From Theristus sp. LFF4_11 (taxonomy: Eukaryota > Nematoda > Chromadorea > Monhysterida > Xyalidae): a stretch of DNA of 64,000 bases. Positions within the stretch are counted from its first letter, which is position 1. Each line of letters starts with the position of its first letter. Of this stretch, positions 24,501 through 39,500 are shown piece after piece. Below the pieces are notes generated by a model. It did not search any database and had not been told where the DNA came from. It was given only the letters and a program-made list of their open reading frames with translations. The position numbers and the translations under genes were made by a program. The stretch covers positions 1 through 64,000 of the forward strand of contig JASANC010003263.1 of the NCBI GenBank assembly GCA_030248135.1, given 5' to 3'.

Positions 24501-27500
24501 CAGCAGCTGACAAACGAACCGACAACGACGTCAACGTGTAATGAACAACCAAATAGCGCACGGTTCGTTTCACGTTCGACAGACCGAACAGCATGCTCGC
24601 GTTGCAGTCGACCAACTGGAATTTTTTAAGTTCTAATTGCGACACAAATCAGCTTGGGCCGACGGTCTCTGGAAACAGTTTGCTGTCCGAAAGAACTTCA
24701 GCTTGAACGTGCGTGCTTGATTTACCCATAGCGCGTGCAGTTGCGTGCACACGAGCAGACTGAATGGCAATGCGTTCAACTGAATGTTGCTGTGCGCGTA
24801 CGTGCCGCGTGAGCCGCGCACTTTCAAATGCGGCAGTCGGTGCATGAAGTCGACAACGTTGCCAAAGTCGAACTGTGGATTGTCCGTCGCTGAATGCGAT
24901 GTCACGTTCAAGAAAACCAGTAAACAGAAAATTGAATGAGGTGAAAACAAATACTTTTACCGCTAGCACTGCGAGTGATGAATGAAAAAATATGCCAAAC
25001 CGGAAACAGCTCGCACGTACATGTGGTGGGCTCCGGTAGTTTCAAGCGTTCAGTGATGGCGTGCAATTGCAACGGTGACATATTGTAGTACAACGGCTTC
25101 TTGGTGTTGTCCTCCAGCCATTTTTCGCCGGTTCGTGACAATGTTTCGATCAACTTCTCACAGATGCCGTGGATTTCCTGCAAATAAAACAGTCACACGG
25201 AACATGTTTTTACGTGGGAATCATTGCTTCGATGTTTTTTCTATTCATTTCGCTGATTTACATAGTTGACAATCTTTGATGACCCGTTCTTGTCATTTGA
25301 GCACTGTTTACACAAACATGCTACAGTGTGCTTCGTGTTTTAGATTTTTTTGTGCCCTTTGAATGCACGAATTTGAATACAGATCCGGTAACCAATCTCA
25401 TGGCCAAAAGTAAAACTCCAGCCGCAGCCACGTAAATAACCACATTATGCCCATTCCATCCTGCTGTGCATACGAGCCCGAAAGCCATAGGACAAGACAG
25501 AAATAAAAAATTCGAAATTGGAAATTTGGAATCCGTTCTGGATATTCAACAGCGAACAGCGTAAACAACAGCGGCTTACTGAGGCGGCAGTTCTTTCCGG
25601 TTCGATGTCTTTCATGTCAATTGGAGCCCAAATGAATGTAGCCAAGCTAAAATGTGCTGTTGCAATATTCACATGCGCAACGCAAAGCTGCTCATGTGAG
25701 CTACACTAATACGCAACCTCTGTATCTGCGGCACGCTGCTTTTGCTCTTTTCTCTTTTTGCTTCGCTTGGCTGCTGACGTGGCTTGCATTTTTGGCATTT
25801 AGCCGTTTTGCGCTTGCGAACACGCCTGCATGGAAAAACAGAACCGAACCAACACAAGCGGGCACCCATTGAACGAGGCTTCCAGAGCTATTATTGTATT
25901 CCACGTGTGCCCAATGCTAACGACTGGTAAGCTTACGGCAACCGCACTGCCATCTAACCTTTTCTTAGCCAATATTATTATTCATGACTGCTAGGCGTAT
26001 CTTTGTCATTTGCTTCGTCAGTTCGTCCACAGTTTTTTCACATGAGTTTGTTAGACTGGTTGGGTTATCCGAGTTGTACATTTCAGTTTTGAGATGCTTG
26101 GGGCGCTTTCGACGAAGCAGCTATTTTATGAGCGTTCGGTTAGCTGGCTGGCAGGATGCCACACGTCACAGACGCGTCAGCTTGCTTTGTAATTATTTAT
26201 GTTTTCTCTCTCCTTCCATCAGTCTATGAAAGGCGGTATAGAACGTTGCCCGTTGCACATTTTATGAAATTGGAATCGAGTGCCGTCGTTTTCGCTGTTA
26301 TTAGAATGGCCTGGATTATTATAACGTTGGCATCATTGACTTGTCGCGTTATTTCGAAGAAGCATACTGCGTATTTTCAATGGCCATTGGCACTGTTTGA
26401 TGTTGTTCTCGAGTATTTCAGCCATGAAAACTTATTTTTGTTGTCTTTTTCGTATTATTTCAGTAACGTACGTGGTTTCTAGTTTTCTTTTTTCAGCAAA
26501 TTTAGCGTTATTGCTTATTAGAACAGCTGTTCACAGTATTCCTCACTTAAACTGGGTGAACTCAAGTGCTTCAAATAGCAAACAGAAAATGTGTCCAATG
26601 GTTTCTGTCGATAAGTGTTATAGCGCACGTTACTCGACTTGAAAATGTTACGCTTCGCCCGCCACTCAGAATGAAACAGAATGAATTCCTCCGAGGCGCT
26701 CTCTGCTGGTTTTGTTATTGTCCTGTGTTGGGTGTCCATAGTAAAGAGCCCACTCTTTTCAACATAAAACACAAAACATTCTCTTAGTATTCTTCATCAT
26801 AGCTGATCACTGCCAGCACACTACAAAAAAGTGAGCTAACGAAAAAACATCGTTTTTTTTTGTGAGCCGCACTAGCAATTCGTCTGGCAAAACAGTGAAA
26901 CAACAAAAATATCTCTTTTGCTGTCATTCTCCTTTTTTTCGTTTTTTCATTTACATTGCTTTTTTTATTCCTGGCAGCAGCCTATTTCCGAAAACGCGCA
27001 TTGATTCAGTATACGAACAGGGTTGTACAAAAAAACCGTATAATTTGGAGTAGCTAATTGCGCATCAACAGTTACTGAAACTGCGCTAGAATTTGGTACA
27101 CCGGTTCGAGAAAGTTGACAATCTCTTCAGTATTTTTTATCTCCCAAAGCACAACCACATTTTTTTGTGTGCAAACATAAATGAAACTATTTTTACCAAT
27201 GAGCAGGTTAGTACTTTCGGGCCACCCCGTAGAAACGTAGAAATTCACTCAGAGCTGTTTGTTCAACGATCGAGCTTCTTCTATCTCTTCCTAAACCGTT
27301 TGCTGAACCCAACGAGTGTGCGACATGATAAAATGCAGTGTGCACACATTCATCGCTGACGGCATCGTTTTTCTGCGCTGCTTTTTCGCTCGTTGCTCCT
27401 TAATGCAGCTTGCCTAGCCAGCAAAAAGTAAAGCGCTAGTCGTTTTTGCGCTGACGTTGAAAATGTCATGTTGAAAAACCAACGTTATCAATCAGGTAAA

Positions 27501-30500
27501 CATATGCGCCTTAGAGCGGACGGTCTTGCTGACACAAATCGACATGGCTCACTGAGGCCCGACCAGTTTGGGCTCGGCTGCACCACGCCATTTGTTCGAC
27601 TTTTCCACTACAGAAGCTTTTAACTCTACTTTGCCCCAGTGCGTTTGATTTATGAACGACTCGACATCCAAAAGCAGCCTAGAGCATACTCGCGTCTTAT
27701 TACTTATATTCTCTGAATTTTAATTAAGTGTAGCAAAAAACGACCAAACCACGTTATTTACAACATTTCAGCAAACCGTTACATTCGATAAAATCAGTAT
27801 TATTTGAAATTCATTTAAATTAAAAAATTAACTTCTGCTTCCGCATGTTTCGTTGTTTGTTTGAATCAAAAATAACTCACATTAAAACATCTGCTAAATA
27901 TTGAATCGCCTTTGTCCCCAAGAGACCAATTTAAAAGCGGTTATCAAGGAGTCTTTGAATCTTTTTGGTCGTCAAATTGTCTTTCAAATGGAACGACAAG
28001 AAATAATTAGTCCATTTTCTATCCTTATTTGTGAGCACAAAGCCACAAGGTAAATGCAGTCCAGATGAGCTACCGACCCCACCCACTGTGTGAAGACCCA
28101 GGTATTGTCTGATTCATCAAGCACTGATTGCGTGCGTGTGTTATTCAGTATATACACTGCTTGAAATTCGCTCAGAAATACAGAGGCAAATAGAGCAGTA
28201 GGGTTGTTTACGAGGTATCAAAAATTTGCATCGTTTGCCAAAACCCGACAACTAAACGCAGCTAAGCAACAACATGTGCAGAGAACGACCGGAAGGGTCA
28301 ATAATATGAGAGGCTGTTGGTGGTTTCACATACTGGAGCTGCTGCGTTTACTGCATTGGTCATTTGCCACACGTACCTTGCGACTACAAATTTTACTTTG
28401 TGGTGCAAAATTACCAACTACGCAGGTCTGCAGAAAAAACCTAACCACACCAATGAGACATTTCTGCATGTTTTTGCTGGTGCAAACAAATCCAGCACCA
28501 CATAGCTCGCCAGGGCTGCGTTTGCTACAACATCTTTGATACAATTCCGACAAATTAGCCGTTTCTTTCAACTATACCTAAGAAAGAGTCCCACCAAGGC
28601 AGTGTTTGGTTTAGCGCGGTGTGCAGGACACTCGCATTAGTTGATGTGAGCAGGTGAGTACACAGCATCTGACTGCGTTCCTTGTACCTCGTTCAAAGGA
28701 AGCTATATTGTGAGCATGACACACATCTCTTATTTATCCAGAGTGTGTTTTCATCGATTTTAGTTGCATTTCATCCGAAGCCAAGGTCAAACCAAGGTAA
28801 ATCAGCACTAAGCAATCTCATTTTCACTGTTTGCTACCAACCGTAAAAAATTTACGCTAACGATATTATTTTGTTGTTTCCAGTTGCAATAACTCACAGT
28901 TTTGTGTGTCAGCTTCGTAAAACAGCAGATCGATGATTTGCCACAATTTTATGTTTTCTAAATGTTCGAATTTTTTTAAATTTAAAAACCTATGATGCAG
29001 CGCTCTGACATCAACTTTACGTAGTCGATAGTTGATTATTTACCTCCCGTGTCACTATTCTGTTATCGATGTGTGCCGTGCATTTTTGCAACGCGGAGTG
29101 TGTTGCCTTGGTGACCGTATGGGAGCACCCTTCTCTGTTGTTCAATGATCACGCTGTCAATGACCCAAACGTCAATTTTAATCCGCAAATTTTTGTTTGA
29201 TAGAAATCATCAAATCCAAAGCACCTACGTACATGGTCAAAAATTGCGTGTCAACATTCGCAACAAATTCAAGTCAAATGGCAGCTTGAAATTGTGTTAG
29301 TCTGCATTTCAACACAAGTTATTATTTTTCAAATATCAAGTTCAACGTTTTCAGCTAAATGTCATTTAATTGAATAGAATTTTGTACTTTTCACTGCCTT
29401 CACCACTGTTTACCTTCAACAATTCCCTGATCTAAGTAATTCGATATCGATAGTTTTCTATCGTTGAAAACGCAACAATGCAGGGTGTGTTCCTGGTTTG
29501 TTTTCGCTCTAGGAAGGCAATGTACCGACTAAAGTTTTCCAGCATCGAAGTAGACCAAGCAACGCTTTTCACCAGAATGTTTACAAAACACAGCCTAAAA
29601 CGCTGATTTATCGGCTGAACTATCATAAGATTATTTTATGTAGTACATGTTCTTCTGTATTTGCGTAATGTTGACATAAACAGTCGCAATAGAAATAGAA
29701 TAATCACGAAATTCATACTTTTGCGGGTCTTATAGTACACAGACTAAAAGCCAGATGTATTGCATTTACAGTGATTTTAATCCATGATCTGAATAAATGT
29801 AATGCGAAACTTTATTATTTATATGCTAGGCATTGGACGTATACTCTAATCACATTTTTGAATAAATTTAAAGTGCAAAAACTTCCGTCGAATTGTTTGA
29901 CTTGACTTTGACAATCCGTTTGACTTGACATGCTGAGCTTTTCTATGCATTTGCAAACTGTAAAATTGCAACTTTTGTTTTGTTAATTATTTACCATACT
30001 ATGATATCCTAATGAGAGCACTAATATGTGTCAGGCCCGCAGCGCTTGTAGTCCTTTAGGCTTCAGGAGCTTGGCTAATGCTGAATGCTAAATTTAAAAC
30101 TTTCCATCCCCAACAATTTCTGAAGGTTCCTTGCAAAATTGGAAAAATATACATTCATACAAAATTGGCATGCTACATAGCAGCAGTAGCTGCTAGCTAT
30201 ACGAAACTGACTCGATTCAATCGGCACAAGACGAACCATTCTAAATACACAGTCCATGTATGTTTGTTGTGGTGACAGCGCCATAAACAAACAAACTAGA
30301 TCAAACAGAAACATCATGCGTGTGCATCATTTGCAGCCACCCCAGACCAACTACATTTTAGCTCTGCTGGCAGCATGAACGCATGACAAGGCCACACTTT
30401 TCTTTTGCGGCAAAACTAATACAATGAAAGCCGATCACAGCACCGAATACGATTATTATCATTACAAATTTGCTGTTGTGGCCTCCTGTTTTTGTCAGCC

Positions 30501-33500
30501 GAAGACAAGTGTGAGGCGCATCACATCGTTTCTTTTTCATTTCTGAAGTATTTGTTTGGTTGGTTGAATTTGGTTTTCCTTATTCTTCTGATATACCAGT
30601 TTCATTGAAACGCGAAATGTGCAATCGCAGAGTGACGTCAGAGTAACGTCAACAAAAACTCTGATTTGCGACGGCGACAATGTTCACGCTAACCACGGAC
30701 CGATCCGGTTTAGCCATGCGCAGCGGTTTACCGTAACAGCAGAAAGAGTCTGTGGAGGACTCGTGTGATGCGGCAAAATTTACACTGTGCTTGCTTGAAT
30801 GCTTTCGTTATCATTATTACCATTAGCTTGCCATTGGTGGCTGGCATCGAAACCGCCACGCAAACCAACTAGCCAAGCATCAATGCGTGTCTTGCTGCGT
30901 GCGATCAGTTTCCTCGGTTGATGGGAAAATTCAATTTTGTACCGACCGACAATGCGAGCACTGCACTGCACGTACCGCATGCCACAAACAACCAAAGCTC
31001 CATTGAACCACAGTTATAAATAAACACACATATGCCACAGTACGTCCAGTTTCAGCTTCAGGATGATATTATTATATCATGATTACATTGTGTGCTTGCT
31101 TTCGTGCTCCCTCGCTATTCAAAGCGACTCGTTTTGCGCTGCCGCCAAAACAGCGCACTGGAAGTGATGCATTCGGTTATTGTTCGATTTTGCATTCTTG
31201 GAATAATCTGTTATGTTTCCACGACCAAATTGCTTGCGGCTTGCATGCTATGATTGTTGTTGTCACTTTTCGGTTTCTTAACACAAAAATATTTGTAAAT
31301 GTTTTTTGCAAACATGCAAACGTTTTTCCTGCAGCTATTTTTTACGCGTCAGACATCGTGTCAGTCAGACTACCAAAGCATCTTGAACCACGGAACAATA
31401 TTGGACTTGTGTCTTGTTGTCCAGCTAAGTGGGACCCAATCCCAATCTCTACCCCTTCATGTTGATCTAATCACCCACGATTATATTTTGCTTCCATTTG
31501 CATCAGTGCTCTGTAATCAAATTCACACCTTAGCAGGAAAAATCTCTCCGTCTAGGCTTGCTGGTGTGCAGTGTGCCAAAGAACACCGTCCAAAATGCTT
31601 CGTTCTTGATATTTTGCCAGAAAAAAAGAAAAAAGCACTGACATGTACGAACCAGGCACCGGCGCGTAGTGCAAACTGGTCTTTGTGTGGCCGGGTCACA
31701 GCTGTAATCAAGGTTGCGTTTACTAAAAAATGAAACCAAACCATCTACGCTGATCAAGCTGAAATAAGTAATCAAGATGTGTCATGAAACATACAGGGTG
31801 GTCCAAAAATATGAACATACTTTCATTTTCGTTGCAGATAATATTTAATAGAGCTGAGCTGTAGACAAACTCTAAAAAGTTGAAAAGTTTGTCGGTATCT
31901 AAAAAGTATCTGCTTTTGTGATGTTTGTCTGTCACTATAAAAATATGAAAAATGTTTTTCTATTAAATTTTTCTGTAACAGCAAATCTAACGTTTGTTTA
32001 AAATTTAAATGGCGTTAAATGACCTTTTTAATTTAAAAAACGAACTGGCGTTATCATTGAAAAAAACGACAGAGAAACGCTATTTTTTAAATTAAGGCCC
32101 AGATGGCCAGAGAGTCAATCAGTAAAGAGTACCTGTGCTAAATCTCAGCTCCATCAATGGACATTTGATAAGATCCCAAGCCAATTGAAATGTCGCCCAC
32201 AGCTTTTTAACAACCTTGTACATGCATGCACTTTTAAGCCCAGCGAATACAGCAAGTGCAGTGGCGAGCAAAAGTGTTGGAACGCTGCGCGCGCGTGTGT
32301 GCTGTGTATTGCGCGTGTGTTGCATCAGCCGTAGAAACGCTATTAGAATAAGCCCATGCTAAAGCTTTTGTTTTCATGCAGTGGGTAGTGACATTTTTTA
32401 TTTATACACAGACAAGGTTTGTGAGAGCGATTTCAGATCGGTTCAAACTGGAAATGCCCGGTGACCGTCACCCTTCGAAACTGCGCTCCTTGGCTGTTCA
32501 AAAACGTCAACAGGGTCTCGTCTTCAGCGACATTGCGTTTGAATTGTCTTTCAGACGTGTGTTGTGTTCATGCTTTGGGTTATAGTCGGGTTGTATTGTT
32601 TATTCCGCTTTTCTTGCAAAATGCATTTTGAATCAATTTTACTGCCAGTCATATGCAATGAAGGTGTGTTGTAATGTTCGGTATTTGTCAAATAAATGTA
32701 TGCTTTTAAAAACCTGCAGATGGTGTGTTAGATACACTCAGTAGTCATAAAAACAAAAAAAATAACATGGGATTCTTATAGAGATAATAGCGGTTGTACG
32801 GCTGAAGCAACACACGCGCAATACACAGCACACACGCGCGCAGCGTTCCAACACTTTTGCTCGCCATTGTACATGTGATTCTGTGTGCGTGTGTGTTTCG
32901 CTCCTTTTCGCAAGTTTCAGCAGCGCTTCATTTGATCACATGATACTAGCTCGACTATGGCAGTAATAGAGGTAAAACCGTCGTTTTATTCATAAAACAG
33001 TTTTTCTCAAAAAAGGCAAAATACGAAAAAAGTTTTCGGAACATTTCCATACTGATTTGGCATGTTTTGGACATACATTTCAAAAAAATTGTACCGCGTT
33101 TTAGTTTGAAAAGTTTTTTTACAAAAAATATTCAGTTTTTACGTCATTGCAGGACCTAATAATATTTTTAAAAAAAGTTTACAGCCGTGTTCGATTTCTG
33201 TGTTACTGTTTTTATGTTTTCGCCCACTCGGGGTGAGAGGAGCTCTATGAGAGAGGAGTTGCCACCTTCGTGGCCTGGTAGTAGCGCCAGCGCGTAAGAC
33301 TGTTGTCTGTGCGTTCGGGGATCGAGCCCCGCCGAGAAGAGGTGTATAGGCACTTAATGACAGAGAAAACTCGATGGGTACCCTACTCGGCGGCGTTCTG
33401 TATGCTTTTCTGGGTTAGCCCTGGCTAAAAACATCGCCTAACATCCCCAACAACAATAGCAATTTATCAAACGTATCAACCACCCACTGTATAACCGAGT

Positions 33501-36500
33501 AAAGCGTATAGCTATATTTCTCGTTCGTTGCTATAATGTTGTTTCTGTGATGTGTATTGTGATTGTTTGTGAAGAAAAAATATTAACTGGAAATCACGGA
33601 TTCTTTGTTTTCACAGTTACATGTCCATCCATGTTTTCTATAATTCATTTTCTCTAGATGTATCACAGATACGAAGTAGCCTGAGACTTCCAAGTTGTTT
33701 AGCAACCATTTTAATTAAATAAAAGACACATTCGATGTTGTGTTACCATGCACATGCACGGCACGGTTATTGCATCGTTTGCATGCAATAGTGCTTTTAA
33801 TCACGGCGGTACGGCAAGTCACGATATGGCTTCAGGTGCAGAGAGCTTAATTAAAAGCTGGCGCCGGTCACTCCCTTCAGTCGAAACAGTTATTTCTTTA
33901 ATTGCAACAGATTTTACATTTCATTTTTTAGCATGAAATTGTTCTATTGATAAAACTTGTTTTATCCCCAGTTGGAAAAATTTTAGAACCAAAAATTGTC
34001 AGCGACTGCATCACGGCACACCCACCTGGTTCAAAAAAGGAAGTCAGTCAATAAAAAACTTGGTTTGCTTTGTGCTCCTTTTCTCTTAGTTGTCACTTTA
34101 GTTCATTTCTTTAAACCCAGTTTTATTTGTGACTTAAAACTGTTTTGTTTAGCATCAGTTTTATCTAACAATGTTTCAAAACCTACCGTTGGTGCATACA
34201 AATCATTTCGAATCAGTATCCAGAATATTAACTAGCTAGTCTGTTTGTTGTAACAGACGGGATTAGCTGTCAAAACAAACAGCTACCAACAATGCGTTAC
34301 AGTGAATAATAGCGCAGCTTGCCAGTTCCACTTGTAATGAATGGCCAATGTAGAGTGCTATCAGTTATATAACTCTCTCTTTTTAAACCAAGCACGATTG
34401 GTGCGGTCTGTTTCTGTGATGTCTCAGCTCTACAAAGCTCAGTGCATCAAAACTTACAGAGAGCACAATTCGAATACTAACAAGCACCCAATACGCCACC
34501 AATTGGAGACACAATTCATGCGTTCCAACATTTGTATTTTCGATGCACCTGGCTCGTTTTCGAACAATGATCGCCTAATGTAATCGTTTGTAGGTGCATT
34601 CATATTCAGAACAAAGAACACACGACTGTGTAGCGTTTGTCGCTTCTCGTGAGCGGACTCTGAAGAAGCGATCGAGTGGCGATCGAGAACCAATTGCAAA
34701 AATAGGTAGATACATACACAGTGCACACGCCTTGAGCGATTGAGCTGGATACACTCATCACAGACTTGCTGTTGCTTTCACGCAGTCTATTTCCAAGTAC
34801 AGAACGTTCTCTTACTGGCCCTCTGTCTTTTTCATTTTGTATCATGTGGGGCGTCGGAAAAAAATACATGCAAGTTGCAGCCAGCCTTACGCAAAAGATG
34901 CAACATCTCGTCGAAAGTGTTTATCGCGGTACAACACTACGCACGTCTACAATGGGCATAGTACAAAGTACAAAATGTGCCAACTCTGCTTAACGCTGTA
35001 AAATGCACCGCCCTGAGATGTCTGTCACGGGCCGGATACTTGCCAGCAACCCCTTTTCTAGTTTTGCTAGATTTTGCTGCAGTTGTTGTTCTCCAAAAAA
35101 TTTTGACATTTTTTGCAATGCCCGTTTTTCTTTTTCTCTCTGCCAGCAATAACGACCTTGAAGATATTTGATAGCAGACGGACGTCGAATGCCTCAAATG
35201 CAATACTTCATGCACGCGTGTAGTTTCATCCATGTTTTGTATACGACTCACTGTTACATGTGCATATCTCATGCAGTCAGTGTCCTGTGGTATAGTAAGA
35301 ACTTTCTTGCTAAATAATGATGCATTAGTTCTGGAGGCTCGAAAAAAAGCAATCTTTGGTGTTATAGAAATGCAAGTGAAGAGCGGCCTTTTTTGGCCTG
35401 AAGGCTATTATTTTTTATTTTGGTGACTCAGTCACTTTGGCGATTTTGAATTGCCACATATAAATTAAAACTTGTTTCCTTTCTACGTCTGCACACGCAT
35501 TGAGTCGCAGAACTAAAAAAAGATGATACATAATATGATCTGCGCGTTTTTTACTTCATTGATTTGCTTTGATAAGGTCCTAGTTTGAAGATACTCCTCA
35601 AAATGTTGCTTTTTTCTTACCATTAATTTGAAAGGTTATTGTAAGCTTCCACACTAATTTGGAAACTTTGATTTTGACGTTTATGTTTTAACACTAAGAT
35701 CCACATTCACAACCAATTTGCTTTACGAAAGGGTGCATTGCATTGCCATGTTCCATCGATTTGTCACAGCGACAAAAGACTGACTACACAATGATCAAGA
35801 ATAAGAATGCGCATGTGAGTGGACGCTGTCGGTGCGTAAATTTAAAATGATTTCAGCAAGCAATTCAACGCCAGCGTTCATTCAATCAGCCGGTATCAGT
35901 TATCAATTCATTTCATTCTTTATCAATCATCATTGCCAATCATTCAGTTAGCGTTAGCGTGAACTAGCAATAAATACTATCCATACTTCAGTTTAGTTTG
36001 TTTATGCAATAATACTTTCATCACGTATCAACTTTATGTTACCAACAATGGATGAATTCTCAACTCTAGAAACGTGCGCGATTTTTTTTTGAATTCAGTT
36101 GTTTTTCCGCAGTAAATAAATCCTAGTATTCAAAACGTAAAGCTGCTTTTGAAGGATCTTGTCATCCTTGACAAGGTTGATTCAATAAATCAACACAAAC
36201 TATTACTACGAAAGCACGCATTCCTGCTAATCTGTTCGGAAGCTCAGTTGCTACAAAAATTATACTGTGGTTCAACCCATTTTTTTAAAGAAACGGATCT
36301 TACTGATTGATTGATTGAACATAGGTTTTTTTGATACCAATTTTGAACATAATGGAACTGAAACAATGTGGGTACGTTAAGACAACACGCGCACACCAAA
36401 CCACCCAAAAACCATTTTGTGTTTAGAGTACGTTTTCAAACTCATATCAAAACACAACCACTCTCATAATCTATTTAGCTCAAAATAAAAAAAAACAGAA

Positions 36501-39500
36501 CACGCGCCATTCTGCTCAGCACCAATCCGCAATAACAATAAACAAACAAGTCGAGAAACAGCATTTAGTTTATTACATTTTGTACAAAGCAAGCATGTCG
36601 ATTGTTTACAAAATAGCGGCTGGGATGATGCCGCAGTTAAAGAAGACCGACAACAACCAACAACAATGTTGTCTGATCATCTTCCACCATCTCACGATGC
36701 GAGTTTGTAGCTTGACGTACAGTATTTCTTCAATGTTCACTCTGGACTGGATACGACAAGACACGCATTCTGCTTTGCGTACTTGTGTGGTGTCTGGCGA
36801 CTAGACGCAGAAATGGAGTCGTCCAATGCATCACCATCATATTTGTAAATACACAACCGAACTAAAAAGCGTTTTTTGCATACATATTCTAGCCGTGAAA
36901 GACAGGCCTGACAAACTCAGCCTTGTCACTCCGTTGGCTTTTTTTAAATTCCCGCCCAAAGGATCACTTGCACTTGCTGATAACTTTACTTACTAGATGG
37001 TGGTTAACTAAAATATGCGAAACACTGCGGACGCACAAAAATAAAACTTGTCCCTTCCGGTGTCGCTTGCTGCAACCAGCGAAGAATTTTCAGTCGTTTT
37101 AACGAGAAGTAAACAAACTGGCCTAAACTGCAAACAAAACGAGCTTAAGAAAATAAACAGTAAGTGGTTGCGATACTGTGGACTTTTGTTATTTCTGTCC
37201 ACTAAACCTGAAAGCTCGATTTTAATTTTCAATGCGGACAATCAAATGTTGAGCAGTACCGCTTGTTTTTTGAGTAGCTGCAGCACTTTGGAAAATTATC
37301 ATATTTCTGACTTGGCGATGACGACGAAAACTATATAAATTGACCGTTTCCGACTTGACAACTTCTACCAACGCAACACCGACGAAAATGGTAAGCGAAC
37401 CAAACTCAACAAGCTCATTGATTCACTAAACCTTACAGACCAAAATAAAATATACAAGTACATACCGCAACCAACAACACAGAATACTGGAGTTTGTGTT
37501 GCTCCGTAATTAAAACCCACCCTTTGTGTTGCTCCGTAATTAAAACCCACATCTCACAGAAATTTGGGACACAATTGAATGTCAAAAGTCAGCATGACAC
37601 GCGATCACATAATCCAGTCTTATTCATATCCTAGAAGGACAACCTAATCTCTAGAAAAATGCTGCAGAAAAAATGCCACAATTACCAAATACAATAAAAA
37701 CGACTTAAAAATTTCGATATTTTATTGTATTACAATTGTACCTGTATTTTAACCTGTTTTATATGCATGAAAAGACTTTAATGTGAAAACATTGTATAAA
37801 AGTGCATCTAACATATATTTATTTTTTAACAAATCTGAACATTAAACGTAATTTATATTTTTTACATTGACGTAGATAAATCTCAACGTTATAATAGCAA
37901 AGCTACCATATTTGATGGCAGATTTGTATGCACAAATGTATTTAACCTACACAACTTATGTAACCTTAAGATATGCAAGTTGTTCAATGTTTGTTAAAAT
38001 TGCATTTTTGCACTTGGTTTGTTCTTGAGATGTTAGTTAGATCTTTCGCATTTCTCTGGCTAAATATTGTTCAATCCTACTTATGTAGAAGAAAGCGTCT
38101 ACTTGTTGTCATCCATTTATCAGCTACATAATGACATCAATAATGGTATGCCCTCTTCACATTCACTTAATTTCATTTTCGCCAAAATAGACATTAATAA
38201 TCAACAACCATGCTCAATAGTCTCAACTTTGCTTATGATTTTGTAAAATTACAGGTCCGCTCCTCTGCCTACGAACAAGACACTGGTGCCACACCTAGTG
38301 CTTCACCGGTTCAAATTCGCGACGAAACAGCAGATTTTTCCAAACGAAAAAAACAACCAAAGAGTACAAAACGCCATTCATCAACAACAACCGAAACAAC
38401 CGGAGTAACGATTCGAGAGAACAGCAACAGTAATCACCATCAACCGAACGTGTATCAACAGCACACAAACAGTCAACAGAGCAGTGATTTGTTTGGTTCG
38501 GAGACAATCGCCAGTATGGCCGTCGTAACGCCGGGCCGTGGATGCCGGATGGCATGCGATATATTTGCGTTTATTCTGTGCTTCTTGGTGATGATCATAC
38601 AGCTGGCATTGTTCGACTATTACTACATCCGATTCATGGCGGACCCCTGGTGGTACGCGTGGATTGCCGGTGATCTCATAGTGATCATCATCATGATCTG
38701 GCTACTCGTGATCGCCATTCGCTACAATCAACGCTGCATGCAAGAGATCTGCACCAGCGGTTAGTTTCATTTTGCCTAGGTCGTCACTTTAAATTGATAG
38801 AAAGAAATGAGCTCATTTCAAAATCGACCTTTCAGACGCAAATATCAAATATGCGTTCGTTGGCTGGGCCGCGTATTCGCTGTTGCTTGCCGCCAAAATC
38901 GCAGTTGCGTTCCAGTTCTACACGAAAGAGCTCGACACTGATCCAGTGTTCGGACGAAACGCGTTCAAGTTGAATTTGTCGCTCTCCGCCGCTGTGTTTC
39001 TATTTCTCGTCGAAGCACACCATTATACTCAACTCGACAGTCCCCGGCAAACGTATCTCAGCTATCTGGCAACTTGTGTTTCGCTCGATATACTGGACTC
39101 TATTTATTTCCTCGACATTCTGTGGCTGAATGAGGTAAATAACACGCACATTTTGAAAACGGTGAATTCATCGTCGTTAGACTATTATAAAGACTATCGA
39201 AAGTTGTTACTGCCACAATCATTAGCATTATTTGCAGGACAACGATGAGTGGAAGCTTGCCAACTGGCTGCAAATCCTGATTCTCGTGTTTGCGTGCATC
39301 AATTTTGTGCTGCCAACGTTTGCGCTGTTACGTCTCCGCTGGCGCAAGATGCCGCACTGGCTGTTGTTGCCCTATCAGAAGATGTACGCGTTGTTCTATG
39401 TGTTGCTCGTCAACGTGCCATATCTCGCCATTCGAATTTACCTGTGGGTGGTGCTGGTGGAGCCGACGAATTTCAGCGTCACATTCAACGCAGATCCGTT

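Noticed and set aside
29432..31465. Several 60-130-residue open frames in the giant intron
   Set aside because: No domain, no consistent splice partners, and codon use is unlike the real exons of the window.
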